A DNA stretch of 64,000 nucleotides from Pontivivens marinum (GTDB lineage Bacteria > Pseudomonadota > Alphaproteobacteria > Rhodobacterales > Rhodobacteraceae): contig NZ_OCTN01000002.1 of the NCBI RefSeq assembly GCF_900231835.1, positions 124,001 to 188,000 on the forward strand, in the 5' to 3' direction. A program made the translations under genes and the position numbers. The stretch's first letter is position 1. Every line of letters begins with the position of its first letter. Positions 36,186 to 46,344 of this stretch are shown here, one piece after another. The notes under the pieces are model-generated. The model saw only the letters and a program-made list of their open reading frames with translations. It did no database searches and had not been told where the DNA came from.

Positions 36186-36836
36186 TTAACCATTGATGCG
36201 TGACAGAAAGTCCGCCAGATCATCCGTGACGTGATGAACATGTGCGTGGTCCTCTGGCGTTTCATCCTCAGCCACCAGAATGGTTTTCATACCCAGATTG
36301 TGCGGAATGACGAGGTTCTCGGCCATATCCTCGAACATAGCGGAGGTTGTGGGCGTCAGCGCCTCTGCCTCGAACACCAGATCGAATGCCTGCTGTGTGG
36401 GTTTCGAGACATATTGCGCGTCCTCGATCCCGTAATGCGCGTCAAAGGCGCCACGCAGGCCCAATGCCTCCGTCACGCGATCCGCATGGCGGCGCGATCC
36501 GTTGGTAAAGACGATGCGCCGACCGGGCAGCTTATCAATCTCGGCCCGCAAGTGCAGTGCGGGGGCAAGGTTCGACAGATCCAGCTCATGCGTGTCCAGC
36601 AGAAACGCATCAGGGTCGATGGCGTGGTGCTGCATCAGCCCGGTCAAGGTGGTGCCGTATTGTGCCAGATATCCGACACGCATGTCATGCGCCTGATCAT
36701 AGGACACACCAACGGCCTGCATGATCCAGTTGTTCATACGGTCATCCATCTGATCAAACAGACGGGAGCTGGGCGGGTAGAGCGTATTGTCCAGATCAAA
36801 AACCCAGGTACGCACGTGATCAAATTGGTCTTTCAT
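36186..36836 (-). CDS. Pyrimidine 5'-nucleotidase-like HAD hydrolase
   Basis: HAD phosphatase of 216 residues in the Sdt1/Phm8-like group. Motif I is VFDLDNTLYPP, motif II VFTNGSRRHADRV, the Lys region YVSKPTQQAF, and motif IV MFEDMAENL. Relatives remove phosphate from pyrimidine nucleotides; the substrate is inferred from the family only. Divergent from the methyltransferase gene across about 50 bases and followed by the UbiH-like gene. Confidence 0.85.
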   Translation of the reverse strand: MKDQFDHVRTWVFDLDNTLYPPSSRLFDQMDDRMNNWIMQAVGVSYDQAHDMRVGYLAQYGTTLTGLMQHHAIDPDAFLLDTHELDLSNLAPALHLRAEIDKLPGRRIVFTNGSRRHADRVTEALGLRGAFDAHYGIEDAQYVSKPTQQAFDLVFEAEALTPTTSAMFEDMAENLVIPHNLGMKTILVAEDETPEDHAHVHHVTDDLADFLSRING

Positions 36837-36888
36837 AATTCAACAGTTATGCTGCCTATAGCCAAGGGTCGAGAGCGGGGAGCGAATA

Positions 36889-37716
36889 ATGGTCGGAATG
36901 GCGGATTGGGCGGGTCGTGTAGGCCGCGAATGGGCGGATAAGGCGGACGCTATGGATGGCCTGATCGGTCCGGTCGGCGCTGTGGGCATTGCCGCAATGG
37001 GCGATGTGACAGGGCAGCGCGTGCTGGATCTGGGCTGCGGTGCGGGGGATACCTCATTCATGCTGGCCGATGCGGGGGCTGCCGTCACGGGGCTGGACGT
37101 ATCACCGGACCTGCTAGCCGTTGCGCGAGAGTTGGATACCCAAAGCCGAGTTGAGTGGGTGCTGGACGATGCCTCAACCCACAGCTTTGCTACACCCTTT
37201 GATGCCCTGCATTCCCGCTGCGGTGCGATGTTTTTTGAGGATCCACAGGCCGCGTGGTCGCACCTGCATTCGCAGGTGAAACCTGACGGAAAGCTGGTCG
37301 TGACCTGCTGGCAACCGCCAGAGCTGAACGGCTGGGTTACTGTTCCCTTGGATGCGGCGCGGCCGATCCTTGGGGGTGCGCTGACGCAATTGCCCTCAAT
37401 CGGTGGGCCGGGGCCGTTCGGCTGGTCCGCGCAGGACTATGTAGAACCTTTGCTGACGGGGGCCGGTTGGCGTGATGTTGAATGGCAGGCCGTGGATCAT
37501 CCGGCACGTATCTCAACCGGCAATGATCCCGATCCGGTTGAACGTGCGGTCCTGTTCATGATGCGGATCGGCACGCTGGCCAGTAATTTGCGCAAGGTAG
37601 ACGACGAAACGCGCCTGCGGGTCGCCGATGCCCTGCGTGTCGCGTTGGCCCCGCTGGTGCAGGACGGCTTTGTTCAGGTGCCGACGGCGGGTTGGTGCAT
37701 AACCGCGCGGGCGTGA
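36889..37716 (+). CDS. Class I SAM-dependent methyltransferase
   Basis: A 275-residue protein with the SAM-binding motif VLDLGCGAGDTSFMLADAGA near residue 45 and the acidic loop TGLDVSPDLL. The catalytic-area LHSRCGAMFFEDPQAAW and LVVTCWQP follow. This is a general type 11/25 fold; the substrate cannot be inferred. GGGAGCG precedes the ATG. Its neighbours give no clear pathway link. Confidence 0.8.
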   Translation: MVGMADWAGRVGREWADKADAMDGLIGPVGAVGIAAMGDVTGQRVLDLGCGAGDTSFMLADAGAAVTGLDVSPDLLAVARELDTQSRVEWVLDDASTHSFATPFDALHSRCGAMFFEDPQAAWSHLHSQVKPDGKLVVTCWQPPELNGWVTVPLDAARPILGGALTQLPSIGGPGPFGWSAQDYVEPLLTGAGWRDVEWQAVDHPARISTGNDPDPVERAVLFMMRIGTLASNLRKVDDETRLRVADALRVALAPLVQDGFVQVPTAGWCITARA

Positions 37717-37793
37717 GCAGCCCTTGACGTGACGGCATACCGGCGCGCACAGTTGCGCCCGATTGCATACAGTCGCATTCATTAAGGATCGAG

Positions 37794-38432
37794 ATGTCTG
37801 ACACAAACCCAACTGACGCCTATGGCCGTATTCTGAACGCGATCGACCATGGCGATTACCGCCCCGGCGACCGGTTGGTGGAAAGCGAGCTGGCCGACCG
37901 TCTGGGCATGTCGCGCACCCCGATACGTGAGGCATTGCAACGGCTTGAGACGCAGGGCGTGCTCAGCCGTGATGGCCGCAGCCTTATGGTGTCATCCCTC
38001 GACCACGATCAATTGGGTGAGCTTTATACCGTGCGCGCCGAGCTGGAGGGCCTGTCCGCCCGTCTCGCCGCGCAACATGCCGCGCCCGAGGAAATCGGCG
38101 TGCTGTACGATATGATCAAGCAGGATCACAAATTGCTGGGCGATCCAAAGGCGTTGAGCCGCGCAAACAAGCGGTTCCACCGGCAGATCCACCTTGCCTC
38201 GCATAACCGCTTTCTGATCCGTCAATTGGAGAGTGTTCGACGCTCGATGGCACTGCTGACCTTTACGTCCTTCGCGGCGGAGGGGCGCAGTGACGAGGCG
38301 CTGGACGAACATCTCGCCATCGTTTCCGCCATTGAGGCACGGGACGGAACCGCCGCGGATGATGCCGCCCGCGCCCATATTTCAGCAGCTTATCAGACCC
38401 GTCTGATGGTAGATGCAGGTGAACGACAATGA
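37794..38432 (+). CDS. GntR-family regulator, FCD type
   Basis: DNA-binding regulator of 212 residues. The N-terminal winged HTH reads RLVESELADRLGMSRTPIREALQRLE, and residues of about 80-205 form the helical FCD ligand domain (YTVRAELEGLSARLAAQHA, then HRQIHLASHNRFL with metal-binding His). Overlaps the next gene's ATG by four bases, so it likely controls the hydratase gene with itself. The ligand is probably an organic acid of that pathway. Confidence 0.88.
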   Translation: MSDTNPTDAYGRILNAIDHGDYRPGDRLVESELADRLGMSRTPIREALQRLETQGVLSRDGRSLMVSSLDHDQLGELYTVRAELEGLSARLAAQHAAPEEIGVLYDMIKQDHKLLGDPKALSRANKRFHRQIHLASHNRFLIRQLESVRRSMALLTFTSFAAEGRSDEALDEHLAIVSAIEARDGTAADDAARAHISAAYQTRLMVDAGERQ

Positions 38433-39169
38433 CCCCAGACATGATTGCACAACGCGCCGCTCAGGTTGCCGAGGCACGCAAGAACCTCACCGATTTCGTC
38501 GATCACGACGATATCCCCGATCTGGAAACCGCCTATGCGGTGCAGGACGCGCTGGCCGCGTTGGAGGGACCGGTTGGCGGTTACAAAATCTCGTGGAACC
38601 GTGCGGAGCTGCAAGCGAATTTCGGCGTCTCCGCCCCCGGCGCAGCGCGCATTCTAAAGCAGCGCATCGTACCGGATGCCGCCGTGCTGCCCGCGCAGGA
38701 TTATTCGCTGCTTATGCTGGAACCTGAAATCGCCGCCGTGCTCAGCGCGGATATCCCGATGCAGCCGCAGGACGCCGATAGCGTCGCGCAATATGTCGGT
38801 TATCTGGTGCCTGCATTCGAGCTGTTGGACCGCCGTGGTGCCAGCTCGATCAAGGGGCTGAACATCATCTCGCAGGGTGTTTTCAACGCTGGAGTTGTTC
38901 TGGGCACACCCAGCGGCACGGAAATCGGCGCGACTCATGTGCAGATCGGTGACACAGTCCACTGTGACGCCCCCGATGCTTCCCCTGAACCGCCGCTACA
39001 GGCGCTGGCCTATCTGGCTAACTTGTTCGCAGCGCGCGGCGTACAATTGCGTCAGGGCGATGTGATTATGTGCGGTTCGCATACGGGGCTGCTGCCTATT
39101 GCGATCGGGGATACCGCGCGGATGGCTGTTGCCGGATTGGGCGAGGTTTCGTTGAGCTTAACGGCTTGA
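38429..39169 (+). CDS. 2-keto-4-pentenoate hydratase family protein
   Basis: A 246-residue enzyme of the MhpD/fumarylacetoacetate-hydrolase-like group. Features are [18 protein letters not shown], the metal-binding [25 protein letters not shown] and AGVVLGTP. Members hydrate 2-keto-4-pentenoate or decarboxylate oxalocrotonate in breakdown of aromatic compounds. No ring-cleavage genes are nearby, so the actual substrate is uncertain. Coupled by ATGA to the GntR regulator. Confidence 0.8.
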   Translation: MTPDMIAQRAAQVAEARKNLTDFVDHDDIPDLETAYAVQDALAALEGPVGGYKISWNRAELQANFGVSAPGAARILKQRIVPDAAVLPAQDYSLLMLEPEIAAVLSADIPMQPQDADSVAQYVGYLVPAFELLDRRGASSIKGLNIISQGVFNAGVVLGTPSGTEIGATHVQIGDTVHCDAPDASPEPPLQALAYLANLFAARGVQLRQGDVIMCGSHTGLLPIAIGDTARMAVAGLGEVSLSLTA

Positions 39170-39278
39170 ACCGGCATATCATTCGCTTGTCATAGGCGCA
39201 GACCCGCCATGCGCGGTTGACGCGACCGATGACAACCCCGATGTGTATGATTATGACGGTCATGCGAAGGAGACCCAA

Positions 39279-40238
39279 ATGGCACCACGTGATCTGAAAA
39301 TTCCGGCTGAACGGCACCCTGAAAAGGCGCGCCGCCCTGATAATGCGCAACCGCGTAAACCGGACTGGATCCGCGTAAAGGCGCCAAATTCCGCCGGATA
39401 CCGCGAAACCGCAAAAATCATGCGCGAAAACAAGCTGGTAACCGTGTGTGAGGAGGCAGGCTGCCCCAACGTGGGCGAATGCTGGTCACAGGGCCACGCC
39501 ACCATGATGATCATGGGCGAGGTTTGTACTCGCGCCTGCACATTCTGCAACATCGCCACCGGTAAACCGCCAGAGGCGTTGGATGTGTTCGAACCGGGCC
39601 GCGTTGCCGCCGCTGTTGAAAAACTGGGGCTGAAGCACGTGGTCATCACCTCGGTTGACCGCGATGACATTGATGACGGCGGGGCGGAACATTTCGCCCA
39701 AACCATCCGCGCTGTTCGACGCAAGGCTCCGGGCACGACCATTGAAATTCTGACGCCTGACTTCATCCGCTCCAAGCCCGGCTCGCTGGAAATCGTGGTT
39801 GAGGCAAAGCCGGATGTGTTCAACCATAATCTGGAAACGGTCCCCGGCCTGTACCCCGAGGTACGCCCCGGTGCGCGTTATTTCCATTCTTTGCGTTTGC
39901 TTCAGCGGGTTAAGGAGCTTGACCCGACAATGTTCACCAAATCCGGTATCATGGTTGGTTTGGGTGAGGATAAACAGTCCGTCCATCAGGTGATGGAGGA
40001 TATGCGCGCCGCCGATATCGATTTCCTGACCATCGGCCAATACCTGCAACCGACGCCGAAACATCACCGCGTTGACCGGTTTGTGACGCCTGAGGAATTT
40101 GCGGGCTATGAGAAAGCTGCCTTCGGCAAGGGCTTCCTGATGGTATCAGCGACGCCGTTGACCCGATCCAGCTATCACGCCGGTGACGATTTCGCGCGCC
40201 TGCGTGCAGCACGTATGAAAAAGCTCGGCCAAGTCTGA
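39279..40238 (+). CDS. lipA: Lipoyl synthase LipA
   Basis: Radical SAM enzyme that inserts two sulfurs into octanoyl groups on lipoate-dependent proteins. The 319 residues have both cysteine sets: the auxiliary cluster [12 protein letters not shown] and the radical [29 protein letters not shown] and the C-terminal [19 protein letters not shown] are family marks. GGAGACCC precedes the ATG at 39279; an upstream ATG at 39243 has no site. Strong hairpin behind it. Confidence 0.97.
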   Translation: MAPRDLKIPAERHPEKARRPDNAQPRKPDWIRVKAPNSAGYRETAKIMRENKLVTVCEEAGCPNVGECWSQGHATMMIMGEVCTRACTFCNIATGKPPEALDVFEPGRVAAAVEKLGLKHVVITSVDRDDIDDGGAEHFAQTIRAVRRKAPGTTIEILTPDFIRSKPGSLEIVVEAKPDVFNHNLETVPGLYPEVRPGARYFHSLRLLQRVKELDPTMFTKSGIMVGLGEDKQSVHQVMEDMRAADIDFLTIGQYLQPTPKHHRVDRFVTPEEFAGYEKAAFGKGFLMVSATPLTRSSYHAGDDFARLRAARMKKLGQV

Positions 40239-40242
40239 GTAT

Positions 40243-40274
40243 TTCCCGTTTTCGGTAGCGGCCGAAAACGGGAA
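40243..40274. terminator. Bidirectional hairpin between lipA and hpt
   Basis: Perfect 13-base arms TTCCCGTTTTCGG and CCGAAAACGGGAA around a 6-base loop, between two convergent genes. It should stop transcription from both sides. Confidence 0.85.
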
Positions 40275-40285
40275 CCATTTTGATA

Positions 40286-40831
40286 TCAGGCGTTTAGAAA
40301 ACGAACCTTGCCGATATGCGGCAGGTTGCGATTGCGCTGTGCAAAATCGATGCCATAGCCGACGACGAATTCGTCGGGGATCTCGAAACCGGTCCATGTT
40401 GCGCGGATATCCACCTCGCGCCGCGATGGTTTGTCCAGCAATGCACAGACCTCCAGACGGGCAGGGTTGCGGGCCTCAAGCATTCCGCGAACGTGATTCA
40501 GAGTCCAACCGGTATCAACGATATCCTCGACGACGAGAACGTCGCGCCCCTCGATGCCGGAGCGTAAATCCTTGAGAATACGAACCTCTCGGCTAGACTC
40601 AACACCGTCACCATAGCTGGAGGCCTCGATAAAATCGACCTCGACCGGCAGGTCCAGTTCACGCACGAGATCCGCGATAAAGATGAACGAACCGCGCAGT
40701 AGGCCGACCACAACCAGCTTGTCGGTATCCGCAAAATGGTCTGAAATGGTGCGGGCAAGGGATTCGACCCTGGCTGCGATGGATTTGGCCGAGATCAACT
40801 CGTCGATGGCATAGGGGGGCAGGTCGCTCAT
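40286..40831 (-). CDS. hpt: Hypoxanthine phosphoribosyltransferase
   Basis: Purine salvage enzyme of 181 residues that converts hypoxanthine or guanine to IMP or GMP. The PRPP-binding motif is [14 protein letters not shown], with [21 protein letters not shown] ahead and the base-binding tail [20 protein letters not shown]. The frame is open far upstream, but the ATG at 40831 with GGAGATTTTC ahead gives the normal length. Divergent from the COQ10-like gene across 90 bases. Confidence 0.94.
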   Translation of the reverse strand: MSDLPPYAIDELISAKSIAARVESLARTISDHFADTDKLVVVGLLRGSFIFIADLVRELDLPVEVDFIEASSYGDGVESSREVRILKDLRSGIEGRDVLVVEDIVDTGWTLNHVRGMLEARNPARLEVCALLDKPSRREVDIRATWTGFEIPDEFVVGYGIDFAQRNRNLPHIGKVRFLNA

Positions 40832-40921
40832 GAAAATCTCCGCAGGTGGAACCCGATATTGTGCGCGCGGCCTGTTTACGGCAAACAGTCCTCGCCTGAA
40901 AGAGCCGTAAGGGGGCCGAGC

Positions 40922-41374
40922 ATGACGACCCATTCCGAGACGAAAGTGATGCCGTATAGCGCGCAGCAGATGTATGATCTGGTTGCCGATATTAAGGTTT
41001 ATCCCAAATTCATCCCATGGATTGCCGCCTGCCGTATGCGTGAGCAACGTGAGGTAGAGGGCGGAACCCAGATCGATGCGGACCTGATCGTTAGCTTTAA
41101 GGTGTTTCGTGAGAGCTTCCTTAGTCGTGTCACGATGATGCCAACGGATATGACAATTGATGTCGAATATCTGGAGGGGCCGTTCAAATACCTGATCAAC
41201 AATTGGCGGTTCGAGGATCGTGAGGAGGGCGGATGCAATGTCCAATTCTTCGTCGATTTCGAATTCAAATCGCGAATCCTGCAAGCCGCCATTGGTGTGG
41301 TCTTCAATGAGGCGATGCGCAGAATTGTCGGTGCGTTTGAGGCACGGGCGGATGAATTGTACGGCAGTGATTAA
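40922..41374 (+). CDS. COQ10/RatA-type START-domain protein
   Basis: A 150-residue protein of the polyketide cyclase/START fold. [22 protein letters not shown] and [21 protein letters not shown] are typical of COQ10, which binds coenzyme Q and supports respiration; E. coli RatA is also in this family, hence the frequent toxin label. In alphaproteobacteria the COQ10 role is more likely. No antitoxin gene is present. The ATG at 40922 has AAGGGGG ahead. Confidence 0.85.
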   Translation: MTTHSETKVMPYSAQQMYDLVADIKVYPKFIPWIAACRMREQREVEGGTQIDADLIVSFKVFRESFLSRVTMMPTDMTIDVEYLEGPFKYLINNWRFEDREEGGCNVQFFVDFEFKSRILQAAIGVVFNEAMRRIVGAFEARADELYGSD

Positions 41375-41473
41375 CGCCGAATGTCGCTGGCTGCGAATAG
41401 GCTGCCCTGTGGCTGCTATGGGTATGGCAATCGGCCGCCCGCAGTCAAAACCTTAACGCCCATCGCATTCTCA

Positions 41474-41512
41474 AAATATCCCCGCCGGAGGCATTGCACC
41501 GCCGGCGGGGGA
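41474..41512. repeat. Dispersed GC-rich hairpin repeat, copy 3
   Basis: AAATATCCCCGCCGGAGGCAT here continues into a hairpin with arms TCCCCGCCGG and CCGGCGGGGGA. Same core as at 8172 and 32570. It sits between the convergent COQ10-like and transglutaminase genes and may terminate either transcript. Confidence 0.65.
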
Positions 41513-41517
41513 ATCAC

Positions 41518-44500
41518 TTACACCCGACGTAGATCGAGCGTCTTCGGGAAGTCTGGATGAACGCCCAGATACTTCGGGTGCTCCAGATGTTGCGAATGCC
41601 CACCACGCTCGAAGCGCGAAATCCGGCGACCTTCGGCCTCCAGCGCGTTGATCGGGCGGACCTCATGCGCGCGGCCACCGGGGTGGTCAACGTGATAGGT
41701 GCAGCCACCGACGGAACGACCCGACAAGCTGTCCCATAGGTCAAAGACCAGCGGGCCATGCGCCGGAATGGTCGGGTGCAGTGCGCTCCACGGTTGCCAT
41801 GAGCGGAAGCGGATGCCCGCCACCTGAGTACCACGCAATTCGTGCATGGGCAGGGCGTAGCCGTTGCAGGTCAGTTTGAACCGTGGATCGGCATTGGTCA
41901 TCTGGATTTGCAGCCGCTCCACGGAGCTGTCCACGAAACGGGCAGTGCCGCCAGCGGTGCTTTCCTCGCCCAGAACCAGCCATGGCTCAATTGCGGAGCG
42001 CAGTTCCAGATCGACGCCTTGCACCTGTTGCGTGCCCAGAATCGGGAAACGGAAATCGCGTTGGGCTGCGAACCATTCTTCCTCGAACGGGGTGCCATGC
42101 GCGGCGCTGAGATCGCTAAGCACGTCCTGAAAATCAGCCCAGCAATGGGCGGGCAGCAGGTAGGTGTCGTGCAGGTGCGTGCCGCGTGGTTTTAGCTCTC
42201 CCTTATATGGCTCCTTCCAGAACCATGCGATCAGGCCGCGGATGATCAGCGCCTGCGCCATGCCCATGCGGGGATGCGGGGGCATTTCGAATCCGCGGAA
42301 TTCGACCAATCCCAAACGGCCGGTTGGACCGTCGGGGGAGAAGAGCTTGTCGATACAAATCTCGGCCCGATGGGTGTTGCCGGTCAGATCGGTCAGCAGG
42401 TGGCGGAAGATTCGGTCCACCAACCAGAGTGGCGGTTCACCGCCCAGACGCTCGACCTCCTTCAACGCGATTTGCATCTCGTACAGGCTGTCATGGCGTG
42501 CCTCATCCATGCGCGGCGCCTGCGAGGTTGGGCCGATAAACATGCCCGAGAACAGGTAGCTGAGCGATGGGTGATTCTGCCAATAGCGGATGATCGAGCC
42601 GAGCAGATCGGGCCGCCGCAGGAACGGACTGTCCGACGGAGTTTCGCCGCCAACAACGATATGGTTGCCGCCGCCCGAACCGGTAGGCCGTCCGTCGACC
42701 TGGAATGTAAAGCTGTCGAGGCCGATTTCGCGGGCCTCCTCGTACAGAACCTCGGTCACTTGGGCCAGTTGGTCCCAGTTTTTCGCAGGGTGGATATTCA
42801 CCTCGATCACGCCGGGGTCAGGGGTGACGCCGATCATGTTCATACGCGGATCGCGGGGCGGCTCGTACCCCTCAACATGTACGGGTTGTTGCAGGGCCTC
42901 GGCGGTTTCCTCAACGGCGGTGATAAGGTCGATATATTCCTCGACCGTGCCGGTTGGTGGCAGGAAGACGCAAACGCGGCCATCGCGGGGCTCCACGGTC
43001 AGGGCGGTGCGAACCGGCTCCTCGCCATTCAGGAACACGGTGTGGGCGGCCATCCAATCATCGGACGGGGTATCGGTGGGTTCGGAAACCACGCGACCGC
43101 CCTCAACCTGTGGCAAGGGTTCCGGTTTGACCATCGGGTCACGCTGGAACTGGTGGATGCGCTTTGCCTCAGGCACATGCTCCAACGAACCGAGCGGCAG
43201 GCGGAAGCCAGCGGGGCTATCGCCGGGCATCAGGAACAGTTTGCCGCGACGGGTTTTCCATTTCTCGGACCGCCAGCGGAACCTGCGCTTATCCCCCGAT
43301 TGGGCGAGTTGCAGCGGCAGCACGAATGCAGTGGCGTTGCCCAGTCCACGCTCGAATACGCGGGTCAGGCGGGCGCGCTCCTGCGGATCGTCCAGCTTGG
43401 AATCCTCCGGCTCAACATTTGAGGGCAGTTCCTGTTCGCGCAGGGCAAATGCGGCGGGGTCCTCGAATGTCGGGGCGGCTAGGCCACGCTCTACCTCCAG
43501 CGCATCGCAGAGATGGTTCATGAAGCTTTCGGCATCTTCGATACCGGCGCCCTGCGCCCCCTCACGTGCGACGAGATCGGGGTTTTTCCACAGGGGCAGG
43601 CCATCGCCGCGCCAATAGAGGGAGAACGCCCAGCGGGGCAGTTGCTCACCCGGGTACCATTTACCCTGACCGTAATGCAGCATGCCACCGGGGGCGAAGC
43701 GGGTGCGCAGGCGGCGGATCAGCTCGTCCGCCTTTTCACGCTTGGTCGGGCCGACGGCATCGACGGTCCATTCCTTTGCGTCACGATCATAGGCGGAGAC
43801 GAAGGTCGGCTCACCGCCCATAGTCAGGCGAACGTCGCCTTCCTCAAGCTTCTGGTCGATCATCCGGCCTGTACGGTCCAGCGCGGCCCAGCTGGAATCG
43901 GTGATCGGGGCTGTGACCCGTGGTGGTTCCTCGATCCGGTCAACGCGCATGTCGAAGTCGAATTCCACCTCGGCCTGTTCCATCGAACCGGAGATCGGCG
44001 CGGCGGAGGAGGGCAGTGGCGTACAGGCGAGGGGGATGTGCCCCTCACCCGCAAACAGGCCCGATGTCGGGTCGAGGCCAACCCAACCCGCGCCGGGCAG
44101 GTAAACCTCGCACCATGCGTGCAGGTCGGTGAAGTCTTCCTCGGGGCCATCTGCGCCGTTGGTTGAGCGGATATCGGCGCGCAATTGCACCAGATAGCCG
44201 CTGACGAAGCGCGCGGCATAGCCAAATTCGCGCAACATGTTCACCAACAGCCATGCCGAATCGCGGCAGGAACCCAATGCCTTAACAATTGTCTCCTTTG
44301 GCGTTTGCACGCCCGGCTCCATCCGCACGGTGTAGTTTATGGTCTGCTGAACGTACTGATTGATCGCCACCAGCCAGTCATTTGTCGATCCCAGCGGCTG
44401 TGGCGCGGCGTCCATATAGCGGTGGAATGTCTTGGTCTGGCGCGGCTGACGGCGGAAAATCGACAGCTCCTTGCGCAGGGTCGGGGAGTACTGGAAGGGC

Positions 44501-44805
44501 ATCTCGGCCGCTGAATCCTCAACAAAGAAATCGAAGGGGTTCACCGCGATCATATCGGCGATCAACTGCACTTCGACGCTGAATTCATTCGTTTTTTCGG
44601 GAAATACCAGGCGAGCCTGCCAGTTGGAAAACGCATCCTGCTGCCAGTTGAGGAAGTGATCCTCGGGCGTCACCTTGAGCGAGTAGGACAGGACCGGCGT
44701 GCGGGCGTGTGGGGCCGGACGCAGGCGCACGACATGCGGATTGAGCTGGATTAGCCGATCGTATCGGTAGCTGGTCCGGTGGGTCAGTGCGATCTTGATG
44801 CTCAT
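41518..44805 (-). CDS. Transglutaminase-like/DUF2126 fusion protein
   Basis: Very large protein of 1095 residues, part of the Anbu locus. Residues 1-90 are the N-terminal bacterial transglutaminase-associated domain (HRTSYRYDRLIQLNPHVVRLRP). The transglutaminase-like core has Cys180 in ALGSCRDSAW, His229 in LHAWCEV and Asp245 in GLDPTSG, so the triad is intact. From about residue 330 the DUF2126 part begins (RLTMGGEPTFVSAYD) and runs to the end. It may hydrolyse or form isopeptide-type bonds made by the partner ligase; this is inference from the conserved association. GGAGACTTC precedes the ATG. Divergent from the ATP-grasp gene across 125 bases. Confidence 0.92.
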   Translation of the reverse strand: MSIKIALTHRTSYRYDRLIQLNPHVVRLRPAPHARTPVLSYSLKVTPEDHFLNWQQDAFSNWQARLVFPEKTNEFSVEVQLIADMIAVNPFDFFVEDSAAEMPFQYSPTLRKELSIFRRQPRQTKTFHRYMDAAPQPLGSTNDWLVAINQYVQQTINYTVRMEPGVQTPKETIVKALGSCRDSAWLLVNMLREFGYAARFVSGYLVQLRADIRSTNGADGPEEDFTDLHAWCEVYLPGAGWVGLDPTSGLFAGEGHIPLACTPLPSSAAPISGSMEQAEVEFDFDMRVDRIEEPPRVTAPITDSSWAALDRTGRMIDQKLEEGDVRLTMGGEPTFVSAYDRDAKEWTVDAVGPTKREKADELIRRLRTRFAPGGMLHYGQGKWYPGEQLPRWAFSLYWRGDGLPLWKNPDLVAREGAQGAGIEDAESFMNHLCDALEVERGLAAPTFEDPAAFALREQELPSNVEPEDSKLDDPQERARLTRVFERGLGNATAFVLPLQLAQSGDKRRFRWRSEKWKTRRGKLFLMPGDSPAGFRLPLGSLEHVPEAKRIHQFQRDPMVKPEPLPQVEGGRVVSEPTDTPSDDWMAAHTVFLNGEEPVRTALTVEPRDGRVCVFLPPTGTVEEYIDLITAVEETAEALQQPVHVEGYEPPRDPRMNMIGVTPDPGVIEVNIHPAKNWDQLAQVTEVLYEEAREIGLDSFTFQVDGRPTGSGGGNHIVVGGETPSDSPFLRRPDLLGSIIRYWQNHPSLSYLFSGMFIGPTSQAPRMDEARHDSLYEMQIALKEVERLGGEPPLWLVDRIFRHLLTDLTGNTHRAEICIDKLFSPDGPTGRLGLVEFRGFEMPPHPRMGMAQALIIRGLIAWFWKEPYKGELKPRGTHLHDTYLLPAHCWADFQDVLSDLSAAHGTPFEEEWFAAQRDFRFPILGTQQVQGVDLELRSAIEPWLVLGEESTAGGTARFVDSSVERLQIQMTNADPRFKLTCNGYALPMHELRGTQVAGIRFRSWQPWSALHPTIPAHGPLVFDLWDSLSGRSVGGCTYHVDHPGGRAHEVRPINALEAEGRRISRFERGGHSQHLEHPKYLGVHPDFPKTLDLRRV

Positions 44806-44930
44806 GAAGTCTCCATTACGGACGTTGATGCCAAAAAAAGTGTCACCCACCCTTGGCAAGTGTCGAAAAAAAGTCAGAGTGTTAGATAGAAGCTGACATA
44901 ACGGACGGAAATTTCCACCGGAAAGGCGAA

Positions 44931-46334
44931 ATGTTCAACGAAATGTATCGCGGGGACGAAGTTCGTCCCGAGTACCGGATGATTCAGGACTGGCTAAATG
45001 CCAATGGTCCTGACGCCCTGAACGAAAAACGAGCCGAAGCGGAAGCACTCTTCCGCAGGGTCGGCATCACCTTCGCCGTTTACGGCGAAGGCGGAGATCC
45101 AGAACGGTTAATCCCGTTCGACATGGTCCCTCGCATATTTAGTGCGACTGAATGGGATCGGATCGAGGCTGGATCAATCCAGCGGGCGCGTGCGCTGAAT
45201 GCTTTTCTAACCGATATCTATTCAGAACGCGCGATCGTTAAGGCGGGAATTGTACCGGCTGAATTGATCGACGGGAATGAGGCATATGAGCCGGTAATGG
45301 AGGGGTTCATCCCCCCCGGTGGCATCTATTCCCACATTTGCGGCGTCGATCTGGTGCAGGTATCCGAGGGCGAGAATTACGTTCTGGAGGATAATTGCCG
45401 CACCCCATCCGGTATTTCCTACGTTCTGGAAAACCGTGAAGTGATGTCGCGCATGTTCCCCGAACTGTTCCGCACGGGCATAGTTCGCCCCGTGGATCAT
45501 TACGGCGACATGCTGGCCGAGGCGATGGCCAGCGTTGCCCCACCGATGTGTGAGGGTGAGCCGACATTGGGTCTGCTGACGCCCGGTCACTTTAACTCCG
45601 CCTATTACGAGCACACTTTCCTTGCCGATCTGATGGGCGTGGAACTGGTCGAAGGGCCGGACCTGTTTGTTGAGGATAACCGCGTCTTTATGCGCACAAC
45701 GCAGGGCGCGCAGCGGATTGATGTTCTGTACCGCCGCATCGATGATTCCTTCTTGGATCCCAAATGCTTCCGGCCCGACTCTATGCTGGGTGTTCCGGGC
45801 ATTATGGAGGCGTATAAGAATGGTGGCGTGACCATCGTGAACGCACCCGGTGCCGGTGTGGCCGATGATAAGGCGATCTATATCTACGTGCCCGAGATGG
45901 TGAAATTCTATCTTGGCGAGGAGCCGATCCTGCCAAACGTGCCGACATGGCGGTGTGGCAAGGCGGATGAGTGTAAATATGTCATGGAAAACCTGCACGA
46001 TCTGGTCGTGAAGGAGGTCCACGGCTCCGGCGGTTACGGCATGCTGATTGGTCCGAAATCGACCAAGGAGGAGATCGCCGAATATGCCAAGCGTATTGAG
46101 GCGAATCCGGCAGGCTTTATCGCGCAGCCGACCTTGGCGTTGAGCACGGCGCCGACCTTGGGCGACGATGGGCTGGTGTCGCGCCATGTCGATCTGCGAC
46201 CCTTTGTGATTTCGGGGCGTGAGACGAAGCTAATCCCCGGCGGTTTGACCCGTGTTGCCCTGAAGGAAGGTTCGCTGGTTGTGAACTCCTCGCAGGGGGG
46301 CGGCGTTAAGGATACGTGGGTTCTGAACAAATGA
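44931..46334 (+). CDS. Circularly permuted ATP-grasp protein
   Basis: A 467-residue protein of the COG2308 group (DUF404/DUF407), a circularly permuted ATP-grasp fold predicted to be a peptide or amide ligase. Typical are VYGEGGDPERLIPFDMVPRI, GVDLVQVSEGENYVLEDNCRTPSGISY and VVKEVHGSGGYGMLIGPK, with QPTLALSTAPTL near the C-terminus. First gene of the rightward Anbu-locus operon, 10 bases ahead of the alpha-E gene. Its substrate is unknown. Confidence 0.92.
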   Translation: MFNEMYRGDEVRPEYRMIQDWLNANGPDALNEKRAEAEALFRRVGITFAVYGEGGDPERLIPFDMVPRIFSATEWDRIEAGSIQRARALNAFLTDIYSERAIVKAGIVPAELIDGNEAYEPVMEGFIPPGGIYSHICGVDLVQVSEGENYVLEDNCRTPSGISYVLENREVMSRMFPELFRTGIVRPVDHYGDMLAEAMASVAPPMCEGEPTLGLLTPGHFNSAYYEHTFLADLMGVELVEGPDLFVEDNRVFMRTTQGAQRIDVLYRRIDDSFLDPKCFRPDSMLGVPGIMEAYKNGGVTIVNAPGAGVADDKAIYIYVPEMVKFYLGEEPILPNVPTWRCGKADECKYVMENLHDLVVKEVHGSGGYGMLIGPKSTKEEIAEYAKRIEANPAGFIAQPTLALSTAPTLGDDGLVSRHVDLRPFVISGRETKLIPGGLTRVALKEGSLVVNSSQGGGVKDTWVLNK

Positions 46335-46344
46335 GGGTCACAAC

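Noticed and set aside
40832-41284. N-terminal extension of hpt to position 41284
   Set aside because: The extension overlaps the COQ10-like gene on the other strand and has no family match; ATG at 40831 with GGAGA gives the normal enzyme.
40922-41374. RatA-type toxin of a toxin-antitoxin pair
   Set aside because: The fold is better explained as COQ10-like quinone-binding protein in an alphaproteobacterium; no antitoxin gene is nearby.
42274-43422. 382-codon open frame opposite the transglutaminase gene
   Set aside because: Fully inside a gene with clear catalytic motifs on the other strand; no ribosome site or recognisable domain.
45222-46187. 321-codon frame opposite the ATP-grasp gene
   Set aside because: Shadow of a conserved gene, without its own start signals.
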